Made by a program: the position numbers and the translations under genes
Source: Paenibacillus polymyxa
GTDB lineage: Bacteria > Bacillota > Bacilli > Paenibacillales > Paenibacillaceae
Direction of reading: 5' to 3'
DNA: 64,000 nucleotides
Assembly: GCF_018614975.1 (NCBI RefSeq)
Contig: NZ_JAGGNR010000012.1
Location: 248,001 to 312,000 of the forward strand
Shown: piece by piece, positions 9,150-17,885 of the stretch
How positions within the stretch are numbered: the first letter of the stretch is position 1
Layout: each line of letters opens with the position of its first letter
Notes under the pieces: generated by a model
What the model was told of the DNA's origin: nothing
Database searches by the model: none
Seen by the model: only the letters and a program-made list of their open reading frames with translations

Positions 9150-9188
9150 AAACAGCGTGTTTCCTTGAGAGAGGAGATACGCTGTTTT
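9150..9188 (+). terminator. terminator after the lipoprotein gene
   Basis: AAACAGCGT pairs with ACGCTGTTT, the stem is extended inward by imperfect TTCCT/AGGAG pairing, and TTTT follows. Confidence 0.8.
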
Positions 9189-9240
9189 ATTAACATTACT
9201 ACAATATAGATAGAATGTACTGTGCCATGCAGAGACAAAG

Positions 9241-9281
9241 AGCCGGAAGGAATGATGCCCATGCATAGGTTCCTCCCGGCT
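9241..9281 (-). terminator. probable terminator of mtlD
   Basis: A 12-bp stem with one G-U pair on the minus strand (AGCCGGGAGGAA with TTCCTTCCGGCT) and a weak tail. It lies 59 bases beyond the mtlD stop codon. Confidence 0.55.
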
Positions 9282-9339
9282 TCTTCACCGTGTTTTTATT
9301 CAGTTTGCGGGATCGAACGAATAGCCTTGATAGGTATAA

Positions 9340-10512
9340 TTAGGTTAGTATAGTCGATTCCTTACGCCCTTTGAGTTCCTGATAGCTGGCGATTACATTC
9401 TGATGAACGGGATGTTCGTCGGAAATTCCCATGCGTTCACGGATGAAGGCAGAGACGCCATCTTCGCGAATCATGTGTTGTAGCTTGATCGCTTCCTCGT
9501 CGCGTTTGTCATTGAACAGCATTGCGGCTGCCATAGCAGAAGTTAAATGAGGAATTTCGATTCCGAATTCACTGGCCTGCATCGCTGGGCGAACAAGCCG
9601 ATCATGAGGCGAAAGCTTGCGAAGGGGAGAACGTCCAACCCGGGTGACCTGATCCGTCAGGTTGGGATTGGCGAAACGTTCCAGTATGGTGTCGATATAT
9701 TTGTTATGTTTCTGTGCGTTGAATCCATGCTTCTGGATGAGCATCTGACCCGTCTCTTCCATAACATGGCGTACCTTTGCCCGAAGGGTGGAGTTGCTCA
9801 TCACCTGGCGGATCGTCTTGAATCCTTCGAGATAGCCGAAGTATGCGGCGACACAGTGGCCTGTATTGACCGTAAACATTTTACGCTCGATATAAGGTTC
9901 AAGGGAATCCACATAGTGAACGCCATCTATTTTCTTAAATCCATCCAGAAGTGCTGGACGATGAACGACCCATTCGTAAAAAGGTTCAACAGTGACCTGC
10001 AGCGGGTCTTTGTGGTTTTGAGCCGGAACAATCCGGTCCACAGCTGCATTGGGGAAAGAAACATAACGTTCGGCTTTTTTACGAGTTTGTTCATCCAGAA
10101 AGGGATAGATGCGTTTCTTCAGCCTGGTGCTGCCACCGATGGCATTCTCGCACGCAATAATATGCAGTGGAGCCTGATTATTGTTTTTCATGCGAAGTTG
10201 AATGCCTTTGGCGATCGGTTCGGCGATATCTCCCAGTGCAGATACACCCACCGCGGTTGTGATCACATCGGCTGAAGCGATCTCTTCAGCAACCAGATTC
10301 TGCTCACTCACATTGATAGCAGTAACGTTGTTGACAATCGTTGTATCCTGATCCCTATTTGCCAAGGTAATCGGATATTCCTGTCTCTCTTGAAGCATGG
10401 AGATTTTCTTCGGGTTACGTGCGACAAAGCAGACTTCGTAGTCGGAAGCGGACAACATATGACCGATAAAACCGCGGCCTATATTGCCCGCACCAAAATG
10501 TACAGCTTTCAT
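9340..10512 (-). CDS. mtlD: mannitol-1-phosphate 5-dehydrogenase
   Basis: This 390-residue enzyme has the full-length form of MtlD, which oxidises mannitol 1-phosphate to fructose 6-phosphate with NAD in the cytosol. The N-terminus MKAVHFGAGNIGRGFIGHML is the Rossmann nucleotide-binding segment with GxGxxGRGF, and NTGHCVAAYFGYLEG is the substrate-site region of long-chain mannitol dehydrogenases. A GGGGGAG Shine-Dalgarno precedes the ATG. It follows the HAD phosphatase gene by 47 bases on the same strand. No mannitol PTS gene is in the window, so the permease must lie elsewhere. Confidence 0.92.
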   Translation of the reverse strand: MKAVHFGAGNIGRGFIGHMLSASDYEVCFVARNPKKISMLQERQEYPITLANRDQDTTIVNNVTAINVSEQNLVAEEIASADVITTAVGVSALGDIAEPIAKGIQLRMKNNNQAPLHIIACENAIGGSTRLKKRIYPFLDEQTRKKAERYVSFPNAAVDRIVPAQNHKDPLQVTVEPFYEWVVHRPALLDGFKKIDGVHYVDSLEPYIERKMFTVNTGHCVAAYFGYLEGFKTIRQVMSNSTLRAKVRHVMEETGQMLIQKHGFNAQKHNKYIDTILERFANPNLTDQVTRVGRSPLRKLSPHDRLVRPAMQASEFGIEIPHLTSAMAAAMLFNDKRDEEAIKLQHMIREDGVSAFIRERMGISDEHPVHQNVIASYQELKGRKESTILT

Positions 10513-10559
10513 GTGTGAACTCCCCCTTTAAGGATTAGATCGCGAAATTCGTGCAGACC

Positions 10560-11228
10560 TTAGACGGTAGTGACGAGTGGCTTCGAAATCAAATCGTTAA
10601 ATGTAAGGTCAGTCAAGCAAGACAGCCGTTGGTGAGGCATATCGAATTCCAGTGTTCCTGTGATGGTATTCGAGATGACTACGCAGTGCATACCAGCCGC
10701 AGCAGCTGCACGCGCGCCGTTAGGTGAATCCTCAATCGCTACGGCTTCGTCTGCAGTTACTCCAAGGGCTTCAAGCGCTTGAATGAAGAGTTCCGGGTCA
10801 GGCTTCACGTTCGCAACATCATCTGCCGTACAGATAACTTCAAAATAATCTTTCAGTTTGAGTTGTTCCAGATGCTGTTCGACCCACTCCCGTTTGGAGC
10901 TGGATGCTACAGCCAGTTTCAGTCCGGCTTCACGTGCTTGTTCAAGATATTCCTGAATACCAGGACGCACCTTCTCTTTGTTCATCAATGCAGCGTGCTG
11001 CAACTGAACGGATTCCCTGAACGCTTCCCGATCGATCGGAAGATTCAAATCTGTGATGAGGTACTCATACGGGTTAAATGTTTTCAGACTGGTACCGATG
11101 CATTGTGAATACATCTCCAAGGTTAAATCTACGCCGTGTTCCTTGTAAGCATCACGAAAAGCAATATACCATGCTGTCTCTGTATCAATAATCGTTCCGT
11201 CGAAATCAAACACCAGTGCCTTAATCAT
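10560..11228 (-). CDS. HAD-superfamily hydrolase (phosphoglucomutase/phosphatase-like)
   Basis: A 222-residue cytosolic protein with the haloacid-dehalogenase motifs: FDFDGTIID (nucleophile Asp and acid/base Asp), VASSSKREWVE (motif II Ser), and KPDPELF plus IEDSPNGARAA (motifs III and IV). The cap between residues 15 and 80 is the helical type of beta-phosphoglucomutase-like enzymes. It may dephosphorylate a sugar phosphate linked to mannitol metabolism, since mtlD follows in the same unit, but the substrate is inferred. AGGAGGAAC precedes the ATG. Confidence 0.85.
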   Translation of the reverse strand: MIKALVFDFDGTIIDTETAWYIAFRDAYKEHGVDLTLEMYSQCIGTSLKTFNPYEYLITDLNLPIDREAFRESVQLQHAALMNKEKVRPGIQEYLEQAREAGLKLAVASSSKREWVEQHLEQLKLKDYFEVICTADDVANVKPDPELFIQALEALGVTADEAVAIEDSPNGARAAAAAGMHCVVISNTITGTLEFDMPHQRLSCLTDLTFNDLISKPLVTTV

Positions 11229-11732
11229 AAATTTGTTCCTCCTGTTTCAGAATTAATTTGGGGATGAAACAAAATGAAAATTTTCTGCAAATTCATTCCC
11301 TGTATTCATTAATCTGCGTTATATTAGTTGACGCAATACACCGAAAATGAATTTTAATTTGGGGAAATATGCGTTTGAAGCTAATAAAACCGTAACATAG
11401 GACAAACCGGAGGGTCAAGAATGTCATGATTGTTTACATTGAAAATTTTCACATTATTGATTTGTTTTCAGAAAATGATGAACGTTGCAAACCGTTAACC
11501 CTTTTGCATGTAAGCGGTGTACTGAATAAACTGTTTTTACAGCTCAAAAAAATAAAACTTTTTTTATGAAAATTGGATGATCCGACCGTTCAACAGCTTT
11601 CGACACTTTTATAATAGAAGAAATGGAGCTTAATTTATTGGACTTTATTAGCTTTACGCCAGATCAGACCCTGTGGGAGAATGGAAGGAAGAGAGATTCT
11701 GAAAGTATATGGAGTAAGGGAGGAAGACAAGC
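11229..11732. promoter_or_regulatory. AT-rich divergent promoter region with repeated GAAAATTTTC palindromes
   Basis: No gene of its own is supported in this 504-base divergent gap. The palindrome GAAAATTTTC occurs at 11276-11285 and again at 11441-11450, and a related TTTTCAGAAAATGA lies near 11467, which could be operator sites. A possible sigma-A site for the rightward gene has a GTTCAA-like -35 near 11588 and TATAAT at 11610-11615. The region separates the HAD/mtlD unit from the ADP-ribosylglycohydrolase unit. Confidence 0.4.
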
Positions 11733-12659
11733 ATGCTTCAAAGGGACCGTTTCAATGGCTGCTTCATCGGGCTTGCAGTGGGTGATGCGCTGGGAACAAC
11801 TGTGGAATTCAGTAGTCCGGGTACGTTTGAACCTGTTACCGATATCGTGGGTGGCGGCGTATTCGGGCTGGAAGCAGGGCAGTGGACAGATGATACATCC
11901 ATGGCTCTATGTCTGGCAGAAAGTCTGGTACGCAAGGCAGACTTTGATCCTGCGGATCAGATGCGTAGATACACCAATTGGTACAAGGTCGGGTATATGA
12001 GCAGTACAGGCAATTGCTTTGATATCGGCGGGGCCACGCGAAGTGCCTTGGAGAGGTTTGAGATAACTGGAGAAGCCTACAGCGGATCAACTGACCCGAT
12101 GACGGCGGGCAATGGCTCTATCATGAGGCTTGCACCTGTCGCAATGGCTTATGCTAATCAACCAAACGAGGCGGTTCGTTATGCCGGGCTGAGCTCCCGG
12201 ACAACACATGCTGCAACGGAAAGTGTGGAAGCCTGTGAAGTGCTGGCCGCCATAATTGTTGCCGGTCTGCACGGAGCAGACAAGAGCGCCATGCTGATGC
12301 CGGAGACATGCAGACAGTGGAGGGAAGAACCTACTTTTTCGCCCGCTATTGAAGAGGTTGTTATGGGTTCCTATCAGAGCAAAGAACCGCCGGAAATTAA
12401 GGGCAGTGGTTATGTGGTTCGTTCACTCGAAGCAGCACTATGGGCGTTCCATATGTCGTCAAGCTTTGAAGAAGGCGCGTTGTTAGCTGTTAATCTGGGT
12501 GATGATGCGGACACTACAGGCGCGGTGTATGGGCAGATCGCAGGTGCTTATTACGGACTCAGCGGTATTCCGGCACACTGGCGGGACAAGCTGGTCATGC
12601 GTGAAACGTTCGAACAACTAACAGATGCCTTGTGGTTGAAGGCGACAGAAAATCGTTGA
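11733..12659 (+). CDS. ADP-ribosylglycohydrolase family protein
   Basis: A 308-residue protein of the DraG/ARH fold, which removes ADP-ribose from proteins or small molecules with a binuclear metal site. Seen are GLAVGDALG near the start, the metal-binding QWTDDTSMAL (about 50-58), GNGSIMRLAPVAM, and the second metal motif NLGDDADTTGAVYGQIAGA near 253. All acidic ligands are present, so it is probably active. A GGGAGGAAG site lies 8 bases before the ATG. The MFS gene overlaps or abuts its stop codon, which suggests one operon. No ADP-ribosyltransferase was seen nearby. Confidence 0.88.
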   Translation: MLQRDRFNGCFIGLAVGDALGTTVEFSSPGTFEPVTDIVGGGVFGLEAGQWTDDTSMALCLAESLVRKADFDPADQMRRYTNWYKVGYMSSTGNCFDIGGATRSALERFEITGEAYSGSTDPMTAGNGSIMRLAPVAMAYANQPNEAVRYAGLSSRTTHAATESVEACEVLAAIIVAGLHGADKSAMLMPETCRQWREEPTFSPAIEEVVMGSYQSKEPPEIKGSGYVVRSLEAALWAFHMSSSFEEGALLAVNLGDDADTTGAVYGQIAGAYYGLSGIPAHWRDKLVMRETFEQLTDALWLKATENR

Positions 12660-12685
12660 TGAAGAGACAGGAGAAGAGAACATCT

Positions 12686-13933
12686 ATGAGCACGACTCGA
12701 CACAAAACAGAATTAGAGGCTTCGCAGTCTGGTAAACGAGGGGCGTTTCCGTTGTCCCTGTTATGTCTGACGATAGGAGCTTTTGCGATTGGTATGACTG
12801 AGTTTATTATTATGGGCTTACTGCCCAATGTAGCGACAGATCTGAATGTGAGCATTCCACAGGCGGGACAACTCATTACGGGATATGCGCTTGGTGTAGC
12901 GGTAGGTGCGCCGATTTTGACCGTATTTACACACAAGATTCCGCAGAAAAAACTGCTGGTGCTGCTGATGTACATTTTCATTATCGGGAACGCGTTGTCT
13001 GTCATTGCTCCCACCTATGGGTTACTGATCTCGGCACGGATTTTGACGGCATTTGCCCATGGTACGTTCCTCGGTGTAGGTTCAATCATGGCAACACGGC
13101 TTGTTGCACCCGAGAGAAGGGCAGGGGCGGTATCGGTTGTTCTCGCAGGACTCACGATTGCCAACATTATTGGCGTTCCGTTTGGTACATTTATCGGGCA
13201 ACAGCTTGGATGGCGGTCATCTTTCGGGGCGATTACGATCTTGGGCATCATTTCGTTAATTGGCATCATTCGTTTCATTCCCGTTCTCCCGCAAGGCGCA
13301 CCAGCAAACCTCGGACAGCAATTTTGGAATTTGGTTCGTCCCCAAGTATTATTGGTTCTGCTCGTTGGAGCGATGGGATGTGGAAGTCTGTTCGCCGTGT
13401 TTACTTACATCACACCGATGCTTGTGGACATTAGTGGTTTTGCCGAGCAGAATGTAACCTGGATTCTGGTGCTCTTCGGATTCGGCGTTACCTTGGGGAA
13501 CATGGTCGGCGGCCGTCTGGCAGATTGGAAGCTGATGCCTTCCCTGATCGTCAATTTTGGGATCCTGGCGGTTCTTCTGGCAGCACTTACGCTTACGCTG
13601 GAGAATCCGTATCTCGCGGTAATTACGATATTCTTCTGGGGCGTTGCGGCTTTTGGTATTATGCCGGGACTTCAGATTCGGATTATGAATATGACCCGTG
13701 AAGCACCGCTGCTGGCGACAACCTCAAGTCATTCGGCATTTAACTTGGGAAATGCCGCTGGTGCCTATATGGGCGGGTATGCAATTACCCATACGGGACT
13801 TATATCCGTACCTTTATATGCAGCAGTTATTGCCGCGTTGGGGTTACTGGGATTGTTCGTCAGTTTGGTAATGGACCGTAAACGGCGTTTGCCGGAGATT
13901 CCGAACGTTGTGGAGCCAGTATCGGTACAATAG
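12686..13933 (+). CDS. MFS transporter, AraJ/drug-efflux type
   Basis: About 415 residues with 12 hydrophobic segments. The sequence TEFIIMGLLPNVATDLNVSIPQAGQLITGYALGVAVGAP is typical of the DHA1/AraJ branch of the major facilitator superfamily (proton-driven efflux of sugars or drugs). I favour the ATG at 12686, preceded by a purine-rich AGGAGAAGAG. An in-frame ATG at 12659 overlaps the previous stop codon as ATGA and would add nine residues, so the start is uncertain. It is probably cotranscribed with the ADP-ribosylglycohydrolase gene. Confidence 0.85.
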   Translation: MSTTRHKTELEASQSGKRGAFPLSLLCLTIGAFAIGMTEFIIMGLLPNVATDLNVSIPQAGQLITGYALGVAVGAPILTVFTHKIPQKKLLVLLMYIFIIGNALSVIAPTYGLLISARILTAFAHGTFLGVGSIMATRLVAPERRAGAVSVVLAGLTIANIIGVPFGTFIGQQLGWRSSFGAITILGIISLIGIIRFIPVLPQGAPANLGQQFWNLVRPQVLLVLLVGAMGCGSLFAVFTYITPMLVDISGFAEQNVTWILVLFGFGVTLGNMVGGRLADWKLMPSLIVNFGILAVLLAALTLTLENPYLAVITIFFWGVAAFGIMPGLQIRIMNMTREAPLLATTSSHSAFNLGNAAGAYMGGYAITHTGLISVPLYAAVIAALGLLGLFVSLVMDRKRRLPEIPNVVEPVSVQ

Positions 13934-13943
13934 AAAGCCTGAT

Positions 13944-13991
13944 AAAAAAACCTCAGTTTCCCGTATATTACGAGGAATCTGAGGTTTTTTT
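13944..13991. terminator. bidirectional terminator between convergent genes
   Basis: Seven A, then CCTCAG, a 22-base loop, CTGAGG and seven T. It serves both the MFS gene and the convergent secreted-protein gene. Confidence 0.85.
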
Positions 13992-14002
13992 GCGCTACTG
14001 TT

Positions 14003-16276
14003 TTAATAGATTTCTAGCTCATTGATTCGGACATAGTTTGTTTGATGGGACGGACCCTTGCTCGCGACGACACGGACTTTAGAAGTGCTGACCGCTGTGA
14101 AGGCATGCGATCGCTTCAACTCCTGATTTCCTGTGATCTGAACAAGATTCACCCAAGTTGTGCCGTTCCAGTATTGCAGGTCATAGTTGGCAATTGGGTA
14201 TCCCTGTGAAGTATACAAATCTACCCGCTGGATGGATTTGGCTGCCTGCAAGTCAATGACGACATATTGGGGAAGTGAAGAATTGCGGTTATTGGCCCAG
14301 CTATAGTTTTCACCTAATGTCGTGTTTTGGTCCCCGTCATTGATTCGGGTCGCAGAATATCCTGGGTAGGTAGAATCTACCGTGATGAGGGCACTTCGTG
14401 CCAAGTTCGGTCCGCTTGTCGGATTTTTTACCAACCTGACCAGATTCCAGCGCAGCTCGAAGAGCTTGAAGGATTTATTAAATACGGCCCCTTCTCCTTT
14501 GACGAGAGCATCAATGGTTAGAGACATGGTGCTTGGCACGTTATTGCTGCTTGTCCATTTCCCAGTGCCTTCAATTCCGGCGAAAACACTTACCTCAAGT
14601 ATTTTCTTCCCAGCGATTTTCAGCCCTACTTCGGCTTTGGCCCCGGCCCAAGCCGTGATTTGTCCCTCAATCTTATGAGTTACCGTCAGATATCGGTTCA
14701 CACTGCTGTAAGGCTGGATTTTCACAGGAATGAAAACACGTGTTTTTCCTTTGACTCCTGCAGTAACCGTGTATCCCTGATCGACCTGGAATTCAAAGGT
14801 GACGTTGCCGTCAACGCCAATGACCAGGAATACGCCAACCGATACGGCTCCCAGGCTGCCTGCACTGAGATTAAAGCCCATAATCGGTACTTTTACCTCT
14901 TTTTTGAATTTGGCGTCGCCCTTGATGTAGATGTTGGCCTTCTCTCCGGCTGTGAATTTCAGATCGTATTTTCCCCAGAAACCATATTTTCCTGTAACTT
15001 TGGGTGCGATCAGGGTGAGCTTGCCGCCAGCTTCAACGTAAACTTTGTTTCCGTTTGCATTTTGTTGATTTATAAGAACTTTCTTAAAATCACATACAAA
15101 TTCGTTGCCGACTTTTTTGCAGTTGGTAAAATCACCTGCTCCGGCGGCACGAATCACATCCTTCAAGTCCATGGAATTGGTCTCGGTTTCAATTGATTGC
15201 GCTTCCATATCATTTTGGATGGTATTGTCTATGTTGAATTGCTGGATATCAGAATCGTCAGCGATATCAGAATCGGATGAAGAGGCGGTATCCTGCATAA
15301 GCAAATCCGTGCTGTCTATCACCATGTTAGGGTCGGGCATGACGATATTGCGTTCTTCGAAAGATACCTCCTGCTCGGGAATATCATAGTAATCGAATAA
15401 TTCTTCCACACCTGGGGTGGTATATTCTACCCTTGTTCCACCGGAGCTTCTACTGGTACTCGCTACTTTGATGGCCCGGGCAGAGGACTGATCCAGAAAG
15501 ATCTGGCCTTGGACAAGGCTGTTACCGATCTGAGCAGCCTCTTGGGCACTAAGCTCAAAAGAGCCTTTTTCTTCAACCGTTTCAAAGACAGCATTGACCA
15601 AGGGAAGCTTCTTTACTATGGAGGAAGGCATGGGAAGAGTCGGCTTTAACTTATAATCCACCTGTTCAAACTGACCTGAGGACGTGATGGGATTACTGAT
15701 CGCCAGTCCGTCTTCGGAAACCTCGAAGGTGATTCGGAAATAGGCTTGCCTAACAGGAGTATCCACGTTGGTCTTGCCTGGCCAGATCCAGCGTGCACTA
15801 GTTTCCTCAGGCATGCCACTGACTTGCTTCCAGGGTTCACTGCCATACCGTCCAAAGTCAGTAGCGCGTGACCATGACGCGTCATCGAAGTTTTGCTGCT
15901 CCCAACCCTCAACATATCGTTCGGATACTTTCCAGTTGAAGTCAGATACTATATTTTCATCCCCGTAGCTAAGATCTGCGAGCAGCCCCGCATAGCTACC
16001 CCAATCCCCTGCCTGCACTGCAATGACATTTTTACCGGTTTGAATCTGTACAGGGAACGTATACGCCTTGCTCCAGTCGTTGCCTTTCCCCGTTTGCTTG
16101 CCGTTAATAAAAAGTGTAAATTCATTATCAGCCGTTAATGTGATATTTCCTTCATTGTTAGATGCACCATAAACATGTGAAGGCCATACACCTGCCAGTA
16201 AAGGAAGTAATAACGCAATGACCAGAAATGAAGCCAAGGCTTTGTGGAACGACGAGCGCACCGTGTGCATAATCAT
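14003..16276 (-). CDS. large secreted carbohydrate-binding-like protein with C-terminal discoidin domain
   Basis: A 757-residue exported protein. The signal peptide ends near residue 38 (LLAGVWPSHVYGAS). Residues about 45-195 form a galactose-binding-like module (FTLFINGKQTG, SARWIWPGKT, QAYFRITFEV). A low-complexity acidic, Ser-rich segment lies near 315-360. The middle part (390-610) is beta-rich with repeated VKGK/VKVP-type strands and has no known match. The final 130 residues look like an F5/8-type C (discoidin) domain: SALITVDSTYPGYSATRINDGD, SLPQYVVIDLQAAKSIQRVDLYTSQ. It probably binds extracellular glycans. GGGAGG precedes two in-frame ATGs at 16276 and 16270. Confidence 0.75.
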   Translation of the reverse strand: MIMHTVRSSFHKALASFLVIALLLPLLAGVWPSHVYGASNNEGNITLTADNEFTLFINGKQTGKGNDWSKAYTFPVQIQTGKNVIAVQAGDWGSYAGLLADLSYGDENIVSDFNWKVSERYVEGWEQQNFDDASWSRATDFGRYGSEPWKQVSGMPEETSARWIWPGKTNVDTPVRQAYFRITFEVSEDGLAISNPITSSGQFEQVDYKLKPTLPMPSSIVKKLPLVNAVFETVEEKGSFELSAQEAAQIGNSLVQGQIFLDQSSARAIKVASTSRSSGGTRVEYTTPGVEELFDYYDIPEQEVSFEERNIVMPDPNMVIDSTDLLMQDTASSSDSDIADDSDIQQFNIDNTIQNDMEAQSIETETNSMDLKDVIRAAGAGDFTNCKKVGNEFVCDFKKVLINQQNANGNKVYVEAGGKLTLIAPKVTGKYGFWGKYDLKFTAGEKANIYIKGDAKFKKEVKVPIMGFNLSAGSLGAVSVGVFLVIGVDGNVTFEFQVDQGYTVTAGVKGKTRVFIPVKIQPYSSVNRYLTVTHKIEGQITAWAGAKAEVGLKIAGKKILEVSVFAGIEGTGKWTSSNNVPSTMSLTIDALVKGEGAVFNKSFKLFELRWNLVRLVKNPTSGPNLARSALITVDSTYPGYSATRINDGDQNTTLGENYSWANNRNSSLPQYVVIDLQAAKSIQRVDLYTSQGYPIANYDLQYWNGTTWVNLVQITGNQELKRSHAFTAVSTSKVRVVASKGPSHQTNYVRINELEIY

Positions 16277-16559
16277 TTTCCTCCCAAAAAATAGAATAGT
16301 TGCAAAAGAGATGGGTTTAACCGTTGGCAGCTTTGTGGAGACGTTTCTCAGAAAAAAATATGGACAGTCTGTGGAAGACTTGTCAGGGTCACCCCCTTTT
16401 GAAAATATAATAAGGTAAAATATTCAATTTAACAACATAATTTTACATTTTCAAGAATGCCGGTGGAAAGGTTTAAGAAATAATCTAACGTTATAGAGGA
16501 TATACTTTGAAATTCAAATAGGGAATTCACTTTGAAACTTTCAAATCGAGTAAATTTAG

Positions 16560-16587
16560 TTGCGATAATGGATAAAAAAGCTATAAT
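16560..16587 (+). promoter_or_regulatory. candidate sigma-A promoter of the secreted esterase
   Basis: TTGCGA (16560-16565) and TATAAT (16582-16587) are spaced by 16 bases. This would give a 5' leader of roughly 235 bases before the esterase start codon. Confidence 0.5.
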
Positions 16588-16660
16588 ATACTATATAAGT
16601 CATTACTCCTGTTGTAATAGAAATGTCTATCTACGTAAGTGTATGATGAATTGCTAAATT

Positions 16661-16674
16661 GAAAGGAGGTGATC
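16661..16674 (+). promoter_or_regulatory. extended Shine-Dalgarno-like (STAB-SD-like) leader element
   Basis: GAAAGGAGGTGATC is complementary over all 14 bases to the usual 3' end of 16S rRNA. It has no sizeable gene behind it: the next codons give only a six-residue peptide, and the esterase start is about 155 bases away. It resembles the STAB-SD sequence of the cry3A leader, which binds ribosomes and protects mRNA from 5' decay. That role here is inference. Confidence 0.5.
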
Positions 16675-16684
16675 AAGGTAAAAA

Positions 16685-16698
16685 TGTAAACGTTTTCA
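16685..16698. promoter_or_regulatory. cre site (CcpA operator)
   Basis: TGTAAACGTTTTCA fits the catabolite-response consensus TGWAARCGYTWNCW at every position. It lies downstream of the candidate promoter, so bound CcpA would act as a roadblock and repress the esterase on preferred sugars. Confidence 0.7.
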
Positions 16699-16720
16699 AT
16701 ACTAGAGGGTCCGTTGAAGG

Positions 16721-16806
16721 CCTGCTTAGGTAAGGTTACATGCAGAAGTTGCTCAGCATAAAGCAGGATCTAATGATCCTCCAGAACAGTCAGGACTCGT
16801 CTTACC
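16721..16806 (+). promoter_or_regulatory. structured 5' leader of the esterase mRNA
   Basis: Three nested or adjacent pairings are visible: CCTGCTT (16721-16727) with AAGCAGG (16761-16767), GGATC (16766-16770) with GATCC (16775-16779), and GGTAAG (16729-16734) with CTTACC (16801-16806). The first and second share two bases, so they may be alternatives. I do not recognise a riboswitch class. Confidence 0.4.
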
Positions 16807-16828
16807 AAATTGAGAGGAGAAGTTGAAT

Positions 16829-17758
16829 ATGAAAAAACGTCTATCTATCGTTTTAAGTCTTTCGATGGCTGTTGCAATGGTTGCACCAACGATGGCTTTT
16901 GCCACGGATTCCAACCAAGGTGCTCAGAACGCAGCATATGAAACGCAGAATGTATCCAGCAACGAAGGGGCCAACGCTTTGGCTGCAAGCCAGGTCATAC
17001 CCGCACCCCCTGGCTATGACTCATATCGAAACCATATTCCACATGGCAATATAAATCTGATCTCCTATTATTCCACAACTGTTGGAAATGCACGGAAAGC
17101 TCAAGTGTACACGCCGCCAGGATATTCACCCAATAAAAAGTATAACGTTTTGTATCTCCTGCATGGCATCGGCGGAGATGAGCATGAGTGGGTTAACGCC
17201 ATGAAACCAAAGAACATTCTGGACAACCTGTATTCCGAAGGCAAGCTGTCAGATATGATCGTTGTCATGCCGAATGGCCGTGCCATGAAGGACGACCGTC
17301 CAGTGGGTGACATTTTTGCTCCGGACAAAGTGGCTGCGTTTGAACGATTTGAGCAAGACCTGCTCAAGGATCTGATTCCTCATATCGAGGCCAATTATCC
17401 GGTGTACAAAGACCGCAATAGTCGTGCATTGGCCGGTCTGTCCATGGGTGGTGGGCAGTCGCTTAACTTCGGATTGAAAAATCTGAATACCTTCGCCTGG
17501 GTAGGGGCCTTCTCGGCCGCACCGAATACGCAATCTGTATCGCAGCTGGTTTCCAACCCAGGACAAGTCGCTAGCCAACTCAAATTGCTCTGGATCTCCT
17601 GTGGATCAAGTGACGGTCTGTTATGGGTCAGCCAGAACTTTAAAAACGGTCTGAGCAGCATGAATATTCCGCATACCTGGTATCTGGATGTAGGTGGACA
17701 CGAACCATCTGTCTGGAACAGCGGCCTGTATCAGTTCTCACAACGAATCTTTAAATAA
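16829..17758 (+). CDS. secreted esterase of the D / feruloyl-esterase family
   Basis: A 309-residue exported alpha/beta hydrolase. The signal peptide (MKKRLSIVLSLSMAVAMVAP) is cut after about AFA, residue 26. A low-complexity linker follows to about 55. The catalytic domain is like XynZ-type feruloyl/acetyl-xylan esterases: QVYTPPGYSPNKKYNVLYLLHG (oxyanion region), ALAGLSMGGGQ with the nucleophilic serine, CGSSDGL with the acid, and VGGHEPSVW with the histidine. It probably removes ester groups from plant xylan outside the cell. The ATG at 16829 has AGGAG 9 bases upstream. A cre box and structured leader control it. Confidence 0.85.
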   Translation: MKKRLSIVLSLSMAVAMVAPTMAFATDSNQGAQNAAYETQNVSSNEGANALAASQVIPAPPGYDSYRNHIPHGNINLISYYSTTVGNARKAQVYTPPGYSPNKKYNVLYLLHGIGGDEHEWVNAMKPKNILDNLYSEGKLSDMIVVMPNGRAMKDDRPVGDIFAPDKVAAFERFEQDLLKDLIPHIEANYPVYKDRNSRALAGLSMGGGQSLNFGLKNLNTFAWVGAFSAAPNTQSVSQLVSNPGQVASQLKLLWISCGSSDGLLWVSQNFKNGLSSMNIPHTWYLDVGGHEPSVWNSGLYQFSQRIFK

Positions 17759-17789
17759 GAGCAGGCCCCCATACAGGTAAATGAGCAAC

Positions 17790-17826
17790 AGCCTCAGTTC
17801 TGTATTGTGCAGAGCTGAGGCTTATT
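17790..17826 (+). terminator. terminator after the esterase gene
   Basis: AGCCTCAGTTCTG pairs with CAGAGCTGAGGCT with one G-U pair. The tail is weak (TATTGT). Confidence 0.65.
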
Positions 17827-17885
17827 GTAACAGAGGGTGTTTTAAGATGACAGAAAGGATGGACTACAAAAAGGAGGGATAGCAT

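Noticed and set aside
11623..12000. Open frame overlapping the start of the ADP-ribosylglycohydrolase gene
   Set aside because: It has no family similarity and no suitable ribosome site, and it lies in another frame of a well-supported gene.
16675..16692. Six-residue frame after the perfect anti-Shine-Dalgarno match
   Set aside because: GTG-ATC-AAG-GTA-AAA-ATG-TAA is too short to call a gene; I treat the site as a leader element.
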